Of a stretch of DNA of 64,000 nucleotides, positions 54,846 to 64,000 are shown piece by piece. Numbering within the stretch: position 1 is the stretch's first letter; every line of letters starts with the position of its first letter. The stretch is from assembly GCA_021029095.1 (NCBI GenBank), contig JAJOHG010000029.1:248001-312000 (forward strand), in the 5' to 3' direction. Made by a program: the position numbers and the translations under genes. The notes below the pieces were generated by a model that was not told the DNA's origin, did no database searches, and worked only from the letters and a program-made list of their open reading frames with translations. The stretch comes from Phellopilus nigrolimitatus (Eukaryota; Basidiomycota; Agaricomycetes; Hymenochaetales; Hymenochaetaceae).

Positions 54846-56053
54846 GGGCCCGTTTGGGACGGTGCTGTTGAATGGGCCAGTGGACGGGCGGCGAGCGGAG
54901 ATGCGACGCGCTTCGGGGCCGACATTCGTGTCGCACACGCAAGGTCGGAAGCAAAAAAAATGTCTGGCAGTGGCACGTATCCGGCACAGGCTGCCACGAC
55001 CGGACTTTGCTGGAGGCATGCACGCTTATGTCAGACTCAGGGACACTGTCCCGCTAGGATCTAAACGTTGCTTTTCGGCTTCCGTTCCGCTCAGCTGCTT
55101 TTATGATTCAATATATCCAGCAGGGATCCCGCATCTCAGTGGAGCGTTAGCCAGCCGGCGCGTATAGCTTCCTTACGTTCTTAAATTCGCCGAAGATGAT
55201 AAAGTTTGTCCACGGAGGTACAATGCAGCTCTAATATGTCTTACGGAAGTTCACCTTATGGAAGGCAACGCATGGAATCCATTCATAAACATCACCATGC
55301 GCGAAGGTACATTCTAAAGAAGGAGCGAGATAGCATCACTGGCAGTACGCCGGTTTGAAATTGTACCATTGCGCGGTCTTCAAGAAGATATAAAGTGTTA
55401 ATAGGCACAAACAACACATAGAAAATCCCAAATAATTAGATGAAGAAACAACTGGACGTGGATATGAGCAGAAGTACTGCTCGTGACTCGAAAGCGAAAC
55501 TCGATAATCGAAATGGCTTACAGAACGCAGCTATTAGAGATGAGTTGACCAGAGAGGCGCTTCCAAGACAATTAGCAGTCTATGGCCGAAAGAATCAGAG
55601 ATGATGAGACCGACGTAACTTTGTGTTAGATTTGGTTACGGCGTAAACTAGAGATTGAGGGGACAGTGCATAAGCGAGAGCATCAGACTAGTTGACTAGA
55701 ACAAACGTGGCGAAGTCAATGGTATTGAACAGAAGTACTTATCCGTGGACAGTCATTCGAGGGATACGAAAACTCCTCAGGGGACCGGGAAAGCCCAGAC
55801 GAAGATTCGAAGAATAAAGATTCTAGATTAATTGAGAGTGGAGTTGTAACATATTGAAGGACGGAGTGACGAAATAACGTTTCCATTCATATGCATTATA
55901 ACGACGGGACCTTACTGACTTAAGTATATTCTCCTACATTCGCGGGGAGTTATATTATCAATCAGTGAGTAAACCATTCCTCCCTCCTCAGCGCATAAAA
56001 AGGCTGCAACTTGAGCTCGATGTCTCTATTCTCCAGACATCTGCTTCTTCGAC
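54846..56053. other. Intergenic region upstream of the terpene synthase
   Basis: No supported gene; open frames around 54850-55167 lack motifs. An A-rich CATAAAAAG at 55994-56002, about 52 bases before the terpene synthase ATG, may act as its TATA element. Confidence 0.4.
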
Positions 56054-57220
56054 ATGTCTCTCCCAATCTCATACAAACTTCCGGACCTGATTTCTATGTG
56101 CAACTTATCGTCATCTATCCATCCTAGGTACAAGGAGGCAGGCGCGGAGTCCGCCGCTTGGATCAGTAGCTACGAGCCTCTCGGGCCAGAGACGCGCGCT
56201 TTTTTCGACAAGCTTGACACTGCGATTTTGTCAGGGCTTGCTTATCCCTATGCCGGCTATAAAGAACTGAGGATGTGCTGCGACTACATCAATGTCCTCT
56301 TCGCGATGGACGAAGTTACAGACGTCCAGAATGGTGCGGACGCTCGCAAGACAGTCGATATCCACATTCGAGCGTTGCATGGTGAACAATATGACGACTC
56401 AGCTGTGTCGAAGATGACACTTGAGTGAGTCCTTTTGCTATTTTATTTGTCTACGCAATCCCACATGCAAACAGTCGCATGTGCCTTTTCTCAGACGTCA
56501 TTTCTGACTACTCGATAGCTTCCGTTCCAGATTTCTCGAACTATTCGCGCTAAACAGTTTTCTCCGTTTCTTGCCTAATCATGAAAATTACGCGAACGCC
56601 GTCATCAGGGAAGCCGAGCGCCGTGACAGATATGCGGTACTATCCCTGAAAGAGTACGAAGAGTTTCGCAGGGTAAATGGCGGTGTCCTACCTAGCTTCA
56701 ACCTCATCGAGTGCTGCTTCAAATTCCACCTTCCCGACGAAGTCATAGAGCACCCGACAATCAAGCGGATGACCGATGCAGCAATAAGCATAATCTGCTG
56801 GTCGAATGTGAGTTCCGATATCTAATATTTTCAGTCAGTACACATACTGATTTGCGAGCTCTATAGGACATTTATTCTTATCACATGGAACTGGTCACGG
56901 ACGGTCATTCCTGTTCCAATGTCATCACCGTAATCATGCAGGAAAAGCGCTATACACTCCAAGGGGCGATGGACTACGTAGGCTCGCATATTCAGTCGCT
57001 CCTGTCCCAGTTCATCGCCGACAAAGCCGCCCTTCCGTCGTCGTCGTTTGGCACGGAAATCGACGCCAACCTACATAAATATATTCACGGCCTGGAGACG
57101 TGGATTACCGGGAACCTACGGTACAGCTTCAAGACGCCTCGATACTTCGGAGATGAGCGCGAGGAAGTCGAAAAGACATTGGTCGTCAGGATGAACAGGA
57201 GGAACACGGAGGCATTTTAA
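56054..57220 (+). CDS. Sesquiterpene synthase (class I terpene cyclase)
   Basis: Ionises farnesyl diphosphate and cyclises it to a sesquiterpene; soluble, Mg2+-dependent. Starts MSLPISYKLPDLISMC (ATG 56054). The first metal site is DYINVLFAMDEVTD (about residue 83-96, DEVTD). The second is the NSE triad WSNDIYSYHMELV, rebuilt across an intron whose donor follows TGG TCG AAT. A C-terminal NLRYSF holds the conserved Arg-Tyr. Three exons: 56054 to about 56424, 56520-56809, 56867-57220. About 335 residues, standard for basidiomycete cyclases with DEXXD and NDXXSXXXE motifs. Product identity cannot be read from the sequence. No P450 or other tailoring enzyme is adjacent; the neighbours are a C2H2 protein and repeats. 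Confidence 0.88.
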
Positions 57221-58730
57221 TCGCCAAGAGCTTTACGGGAGTGGGACAACTTAGTTAAAGTATGCGCCTGCAGGCTAGCGAGTGTGACAGTTGAACTCAG
57301 TGCGCATTATTCCGTCATGTAATTTGACTTGCGAGTTGGAAACTAGATTTGCTATATAATTTTACGGGTGGCACATTAGAGCAATGCTTAGAAAACAGGA
57401 AAGCGTCACTGGAAGAATGAAATTTCATGGTAGGAAGGAAAACCCCGGGTACCGCAATGGTCGCGGTCCCCGACTGTGTGAGGGCGCCTGTCAGAGGATG
57501 AGAATCTCCCTTTTAGAATGGATGGCTAAGATATTTCAACTTCTGAATGCTCACCATGCGCGAAAACGAGGCCCAGGAATGCTAAAGCACGAACACGAGG
57601 GTTCATCTTTGAAGATATCAAATGTTGTCTTGCAGTTCAAGGAATGATGAGTGCCTCTGGAGGGCTAGAGGGCACGTCGCGTCGCGATCCAGAGTTTTTA
57701 ACGCTTTTGCTCAAATGCTGCCGGGAGTTTTACATATAATCCAGTTTTCACGCCATTAGTAACCTGAGATTAGCGCCCTGGCTTGTATCCAGGGATTCTA
57801 GGCACTGGCGGGGTCGAGGTCTTGAAGATCCATCGGATCAACGCGCGTTTTCCAAGCGGCGTGTATCGCCGTGCCATGCTGATATTCTCATATTTAAGGC
57901 CTCTCCTTTTTCTTGCTAAAAGGATATATTTTTCGGAGGTTTCAAGAATAGAGCAGAATGGTTCTCAAAGACGAACAAGTGGCGTGTCATGTATGAAAGT
58001 AGGATAGCAAAGAGATTCCGGCTATGATGATGGAGAAGGAAATGTCGGTGTTTCGCGTGTGGGAAGCGCGACGGTACCGAAATGAAAATTTGCCGGCAAG
58101 AAGAGCTTACCCGACGACCATGTTTGCACTCGCTATCCATCTCCTTGCAGGCATCACCACAGTCCATACTCGGGCGTGAAAGAGCTGTTTCCGTTGAACA
58201 TCAAACGATCCCGGTCGGACAGTCGACGCATCGACGCCCGCGGTGGCGGATTTGCCGCTCAGACTGCAATCAAGCTCAAGTCTTCAAAAACACGAAACGA
58301 AACTTTCTACTCACACAAGACAGACCTCAGCGCAACTCGACCATGCTCCAGGACGGTCTATCGAGTACTGGGAACGTCGAGGGCGTTGCAATCCTAAATG
58401 GGTAAGGTTCGGCAGCCTTATGCCGAAGCAGAAGCCGAGGGCGTTTGCCGAACATGGCGTGCCGAAAAGTGTGCCGAAACGTGCGTGCCGATATCGGAAA
58501 TTCAGAGTTTTTAGCATGGCGCCGATCTTGTGCCTGATTTAGCTTCCTCGCGACGACAACACAACGTCCGCCGTGGCTCATATTCGTCTCCGTGGCTGGC
58601 AGTCGCGGTGGCGGTGGCTGAACCCCTTTCTATTACATTTATAATCGTCTCCCAACAAACGGATCGACATTCCTCGTCTCTTGGACTCATACCACCACCA
58701 TCCTTCCTTTTGCGACGAGTGACGACTGCG
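57221..58730. other. Intergenic region, terpene synthase to C2H2 gene
   Basis: Nothing with clear coding character. It contains the 49-base repeat 58056-58104 (other copy at 54788), and a stretch 58405-58500 made of repeated GCCGAA-type words. Confidence 0.5.
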
Positions 58731-60852
58731 ATGGCTGCGCCCGCGCTTCCTCCATTCAAGGATATCTTCCCTAGTTCGTTCTATCTATTTACAGTTTTCC
58801 CTTAACCTTCTTCGGGACCGTCTGACTCGTTTTTCGCAGACTTCGAATCTGCATACCCCGACCTGGCGATGAACCCACCACGGCCGTCATCTGTCTTCCT
58901 GCAACAACCACATACGATGGTCCCAACCATGTTTGACCGGACACACCAGCATGCCATAAATCTGTTTTATCCACATCCACAGCAACAATACAGCTACGAT
59001 CAACACTTCCGGCAGCCTGCCGTGAACTCACACGCACCGCAGCGTGCTTCGAAACGTTCGCATGACGCTGCGCAACTCAGCGACGGCCAAGGCCCATACG
59101 GCTCCGCCAGCGACGTTGCTTTGGAGTATTACCCCCCAGACGTGCCTCACAACGTGCTGAGTGCGGATGGCGTCGAGGAAGAAACGAATCACGGGTACGC
59201 TGTGGCCGAGGATCCGCGCGACGCTAGGGCCGCCTATGCGTCCAAGACTCTTCACATATGCGCACGTTGTGGGAGGCCCTTCAATCGGCCGAGCAGCCTC
59301 AAGCTGCATGAACATACGCACACAGGCGCAAAACGTGAGTACATATTTCATTTATATTCTTCCGCGTATCTTTTCTGTGCGCGACCGAGCGCGGAGGGTC
59401 AGACTGCGTGCGAAAGAGAGAGGCGGGGTCAGGTGGACCGCAGCCTCTGATCGCAGTCTCTGCTTTCAGTATACTCTTACTCGTACGCAGTGCTTACTGG
59501 CTGGTTCTCTCTCTTCCGTCCCACCAGCCTTCGTGTGCCCCTTCCCCGAATGCGGTCGCTCGTTCAGCGTCGCATCAAACATGCGGCGGCACCACCGCAC
59601 CCACGAAAAGTCCTCAAAGTCGAAAGGTCCCCCCAAGAACCTCTTCGCCTTCGACCAGCTCACTCCGCGCCCCGAGGTGCGTCAGTACGCGAAAGAATAT
59701 CCACACGCTCCGTACGCACACCCGTATAACCCCTATGGACACGGCGGCAGGCCGCATGACCCGCTCTACCCGCCGAGCCCTTACTCGCACGCAGGCGCGC
59801 AGTACTACCAATGGTGGCTTCCGCCGATGTTCCCGCCGACGCCGCCGTACACGAGCGCGGGCGAGGAGGAGGGGGCGTACGCCTATGCGTACGGGCCTGA
59901 GGCCGATTATTCCGAGGATGGATACCGTGATGGCTCTGGGGAAGGAGAAGGGGAAGACGTGATTGAAGCGGACGACGATTATGGAGCGGACAACGCGTTT
60001 GGAGAGGACGATGCGTTTGAAGCGAACGACGATTTTGGAGCGGACAACGCGTTTGGAGAGGACGACGCGTTTGAAGCGAACGACGCGTCTGATCTGCCCG
60101 TTCCGGTAGATCCCGTGCTCGACGAGAGACCCAGCTCCCGTCCAAACTCCGCCGGCCCTGATGACGAGATTTTGGTCCCGGACGACGATAGCGGTTCTTC
60201 GTACCACGCCTCGAGCCCCGATTCAGAAGATTCCGAAGCGGAGGACGAACCACCCGCGCCCGGCGAAAACGACGATGACGAGCTCCCCAGCTGGGCGACT
60301 ATGCGTGATCCGTATATTCCGCCCCGCACGCCCACGCAGCAGGCCTCGCCCAACACGTCGAGCACGCGCGCGGTCTGCCCGCTTCCCGGCCGTCCGGACC
60401 CTTTGCCCCGCGCTCACGAGGTTCCGGGCGGCGGCGCGCGCCGCTGCTCGAAAGCCAGCGGGAGTGCCCAATCTGGCCCGCAGGTCCCGACCTCTCCCTT
60501 TACATATAGGCCGGCGCCTGGTGCCGCGCCCCCGCCACCGTATGCGATGTACACGTACCCGCCGCCCATGCCGGTTGAAGACGCAGAAGAGGGCCGGGCA
60601 GTCGACGATGGCCCAGATGCCAACGGGGACGCTGCGTCTGCGCGCGGTCCCGTCTCGTCTCGCACGAGGGCGGGCGCGAAAGCGGGTCCGAAGGCGGGCG
60701 CAAAGGCGATCCCGAAGGCAGGCGCGAAGACGGGCGCGAAGGCAAACCCGAAGTCAGGCGCGAAGTCAGGAGCGAAGACAAGCCCAAAGGCAGGCGCGAA
60801 GCCGCGTGCGTCGGCGTCTAAGCCCGCGGCGAAGATGCGTAAACGCAGTTAG
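58731..60852 (+). CDS. C2H2 zinc-finger protein with two fingers, probable transcription factor
   Basis: Probable nuclear DNA-binding regulator. ATG 58731 (MAAPALPPFKDIFP), a short intron to about 58842, then FESAYPDLAMNPPRPSS. The alternative start at 58869 would make the first exon unnecessary. Finger 1 is CARCGRPFNRPSSLKLHEHT (C-x2-C-x12-H-x3-H). The TGAKPF linker is restored across the intron 59334-59526. Finger 2 is CPFPECGRSFSVASNMRRHH (C-x4-C). Next comes a Tyr/Pro-rich stretch, then an acidic region with two copies of a GADNAFGEDDAFEAND unit (59980-60085), a Ser/Asp-rich part, and a basic tail of repeated (G/S)AK(x)xPK units (60660-60800) ending KMRKRS. The acidic part could activate transcription and the tail resembles histone H1-like basic repeats; both are inference. 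The target is unknown. Confidence 0.8.
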
Positions 60853-61982
60853 ACGAGCTCCGGCGGCTTTCCGACCTCGCGTCTCGCCGTCCACGTCTTA
60901 TGAGTGTCCGTGGCGTTGTGTTATTTCTTTTTCAGGCTTCGCAGCCGTGGTCATGCCATATCGTTTGAATCCTCGCCGGTCTCTCGACTTTCTTGGAAGT
61001 GAAGCGTTGTCTCCATCTATCATTCTCCTCGGTGTTATTGAATTATGCCATGCTTATGCCCGGCTCGGGTCTACACTCGAGCTCCTTGACGAATTTACGG
61101 TTCCTGTCCTCACCACACCACAATTCTTCCGTACTCGTATCCATTCCTCCGGCATCTGATCTTTCTGTCTAATATCTCATGCTTACCATTCGTGATTTCC
61201 GTTGTATCTTCTACCACTAACACAACGCGCACCCTCCGAATCAAAACGAATCAAATTGTATTTTAGAAAAGCGATCAAACTGAATAGGATCGATGATGTA
61301 CATGTGTAATTGTATATAAACATTCAGATAGCCCCTTCCGCTAGCGCGGAAATTGAATCGATTAGCCAGAGCGATGCGTGGCAGTTTCGCGGTTGACAGC
61401 CACAGTTTGGAAACCCGCAACTAGAGGCAAATCGCCGAGACTCCCGAAAATACAATTACCACACGGCTTCTTTGTTGGTCGCGTAACAGGGCTCGCGGAG
61501 ATGGCAAAAGATAAAGCCGGTATACTGGAGTGCTCGCGCGTCAAAATGAGACGGCTTGTAGTGTTAGAGCCGGCAGTGGATCGTCATCTTCGATAGATAA
61601 TAGACTGCAATAGAGAAGTAACCATGGGATAGTACAAGGCTTCAGATCTGCCAACTAACGCCGTGTGCATGAGAAGCAATCCATCCAAAATCCCTGCCCA
61701 TCCTTCCCACAACTTCTTGCACAAAAGGAACATGTTGTCAGCTAAGCAACGCGCGGGCAACCGTGGATGAAGCTGCTGCAGCCAGCAGCCGTTGATTACG
61801 AAAATTGCAGAAGACAGTAATACTTTACAGAACCACGATCTTATCAAATACTGTCTTTTATCCTGTTATTATTGCGCTGCCTTATAAACAAGCTCCCCAA
61901 GAATAAAAGAGTTACAAAACCAGGAGCCCCAAGAAAAACTGGCCCTCACTTTTCGACCCGCTTTGCGTCAACCTTCGTTCTT
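60853..61982. other. Convergent 3' intergenic region
   Basis: Between the C2H2 gene (plus) and the peptidase (minus). No gene recognised on either strand. Confidence 0.5.
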
Positions 61983-63920
61983 CTACAAGCCCACAGCGTG
62001 CAGAAGCGCGGGGAAGTTTGGCGAACCAAGACCAGTGACAGGATCCCAGCCCTTCGTCGCGGGGAAGCCGTTCGTACCGCAGCCTGGATTGTCACCTAGA
62101 GGCAAAACGTATTTACAAGCAAAATCAGCAAATATATATCTCCGAAAAGAAAGGAAGCGCGCACCGCTCGTGATGTCATTGAGCGCTTCCTGCCCTTTTG
62201 CGGAGTACAAGAACGGGTTGAGGAAACCGAGCGGCGGCTTCTTCGCTGCGATGAGGCGGTCATTCAACAGCGCGATGACGCTCGCAAAGATTGGACTCGC
62301 GCAGCTCGTTCCAGCGACGAGCTGTCCCTCTCCATTCACTGCAACCTCGACTTTCTCTCCCTGCGCAGAGATATCCGGGAATCCGCGCCCCGTACGGTTG
62401 AAGAGCCCGGCGTTTGTTTTGCCGAGAGAGGCCAAGTATGACCTGGCCGAGGACGCCTGATAAGACGGCGTGCCGAAGTAATTTGAGAAGCCGCCTGAAG
62501 ATAAGGTCGCTGCTACTTCATTGCTGGCTAATGTCGTCGCGCCGACGGAGGTCATAAACGGACAGCCGGACGGGAATGTTGGTACAAACGTCGAACAGCT
62601 GTTAGCCTGAGAGCCTGAGACACCGCCATCGCCAGATGCGAACAGAATAGACGTGCCACGAGCGCCTAACTGCATGTACGCGTTACACAGTTGACTGACA
62701 ATGCGATTAAGCATCTTGTAATTAAATTAGGAAAATAGAAACACTTACTTCGCCAGTGCTCGTGACATGGTATTCTCATTCTGGCCATACGAAGTCGAGA
62801 GGACCTGTGGCGGATTGCTTTCTTTGAGCAAGAAGTTGGTAATATCGAGAAATCCATTAAGAGCGCCATCTTTGAAGTTGTCGCCAACCGAAATGAAAGT
62901 CGTCGGCACACCGCTCGCTACTCCGACTGTATACTGGATGTCAAGGTTCGCCTCGACGCCAGCACTGGCCGGGTCTTGCGAATTCGAACCACCATCCAGT
63001 GTCTGGAGCTTGAACGTAGTACTCGAGGGGAGATCTGGGCGTAGAGCTTCCAGGAACAACGTCAGGTCCTCCTTATTCGCGAATTGATCAATGAAACCGG
63101 AAACGCCGAGAGTATTCGAGGACTGAGTAGCGCGCGTAGTCGGGATGCCGTACAATGCCTGAAGGCACGCAGGCGTGACTTTACTGCTGCATGACGAGGG
63201 TACGCTCTGGCCAGTAGTGAGATTTTGCGCAGTTGCTACGGAGGAAAGGGGCGAGGAAACAACAGGGAGGTCCGCGAAGGGGTTCTCGAACCTGGTTGAG
63301 CATCATTAGCAAATTGTATATACGAGGAATCGAAGGAACGTACGTGATCGTCGGGTGAACGAGGTCGAGATGACCTTGGAGCTCAGTGGGAATAGAATAC
63401 GCAAGCGTACGGACGTATTGCTTCCCCGTCTCTTTGTGCTGGAAAACGAAGAAGTCGGCGTCGAACATCTCTTTGGCTTTGCTGACAGGCACAGAAAACG
63501 CGAGCCAGTCTCCAGCGGGAGAGATGGATTTGGCCGTGACCCCATGCGATGTGAGGAAATCGTTCACAATAGAGACTGACTTGGGATCGGGCTTCACGAA
63601 TTCTTCTACCTATACCGCTCGTCAGGTTTTTATCTTTGTTGGAACAAATCTAAATAACTCACCTCTTCCTTGGTAAGGTGCTGACCATAGTGCGCACTAT
63701 CGGGAGTACTGACATCGTAGAGCGCCTTCTCGAGCCCAGCCATGTCGGTGTTATGAAGCGCCATACGCAAGTTGAGAACCTGGTCTGCAGGCGCAGCACC
63801 GGACTTGACGAAGCCATATGGCACAGTGTCGCGTTGTTCGTGCACTACGAGATCGCGGAACACCGGACTTGCCATAACGGCAATGATGAAAGACGCAAAG
63901 AGCAGGAACTTGGAGAACAT
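61983..63920 (-). CDS. Sedolisin / tripeptidyl-peptidase (MEROPS S53), secreted
   Basis: Acid serine-carboxyl protease, secreted as a zymogen. ATG 63920: MFSKFLLFASFIIAVMASP is a signal peptide (an in-frame ATG upstream would spoil it). The propeptide has LRMALHNTDMAGLEKALYDV and STPDSAHYGQHLTKEEVEEF, which is pro-kumamolisin. Mature enzyme: YGIPTTRATQSSNTLGVSGF, catalytic Glu/Asp in GVEANLDIQYT, oxyanion region LFASGDGGVSG, catalytic Ser in VAGTSCASPIFASVIALLND, and a Ca2+ site from NDITSGDNPGC to GWDPVTGLGSPNF near the end. Introns restored by frame: after KEE (near 63664), within TIT/FENPF (near 63343-63294), ALA/NQLCNAY (62753-62701, acceptor in GTCAG), and SG/DNPGC (62170-62099). Full length, no defect seen. 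Role: external protein digestion. Confidence 0.9.
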
Positions 63921-63990
63921 GGCGAGAGTCGACTGCGAATTCGAGAATAGCCTGTAAGGACTGAGAAGAAAACATCGATGTAGGTCCAAG

Positions 63991-63997
63991 ATTTATA
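63991..63997 (-). promoter_or_regulatory. TATA box of the S53 peptidase
   Basis: TATAAAT on the minus strand, about 75 bases upstream of the ATG at 63920. Confidence 0.6.
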
Positions 63998-64000
63998 CTC

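Noticed and set aside
58405..58500. GCCGAA-rich words near 58.4 kb as a possible regulatory array
   Set aside because: Spacing is irregular and bases differ; I cannot tell it from simple low-complexity drift.

Overview
The window is fungal nuclear DNA, almost certainly from an agaricomycete basidiomycete and probably a polypore-like wood-decay lineage. Genes are split by many short GT-AG introns of about 45-75 bases. There are several DUF6533-type seven-helix membrane proteins (a family expanded in Agaricomycetes), a DHA14 MFS transporter, a sesquiterpene synthase, a secreted sedolisin and a Ty3/gypsy chromovirus. No rRNA, tRNA or CRISPR was recognised. All splice junctions were inferred by reading frames and GT/AG signals by eye.

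Layout. 1-1137: 5' part of an MFS transporter (minus). 2647-3905: 5'-truncated DUF6533 gene B1. 3913-15509 and 20594-39652: the two arms of one large inverted duplication around a spacer of about 5 kb. From outside to inside each arm carries DUF6533 gene A, a one-helix membrane protein (D), two copies of an unknown small gene family (E) on either side of a 422-base foldback, an ORF fragment (F), and part of an atypical G-alpha gene. Only the left arm runs into the complete G-alpha gene (14617-16524); the right arm keeps only an exon-2 remnant. The spacer holds the 3' half of G-alpha and DUF6533 gene B2. The right arm is lengthened by a 7.6-kb Ty3/gypsy chromovirus (24422-32035) inserted in its foldback.

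40508-50097: more DUF6533 genes (B3 with an internal deletion, divergent C, full-length B4), interrupted by a 3-ketodihydrosphingosine reductase gene. 50793-51064: a mariner-type MITE. 51430-53930: a decayed importin-4/Kap123 pseudogene. 54125-54845: a dispersed repeat. 56054-57220: a sesquiterpene synthase. 58731-60852: a two-finger C2H2 protein. 61983-63920: an S53 tripeptidyl-peptidase-like protease (minus).

The region looks like a fast-evolving accessory block: DUF6533 genes and their flanks have been copied at least seven times, and the E genes keep near-identical promoters while their proteins differ strongly. The most unusual items are the inverted duplication, the E family, the G-alpha with a changed catalytic motif, and the retroelement, which shows a self-priming arrangement, a candidate -1 frameshift at the gag stop, and extra zinc-knuckle ORFs after pol.
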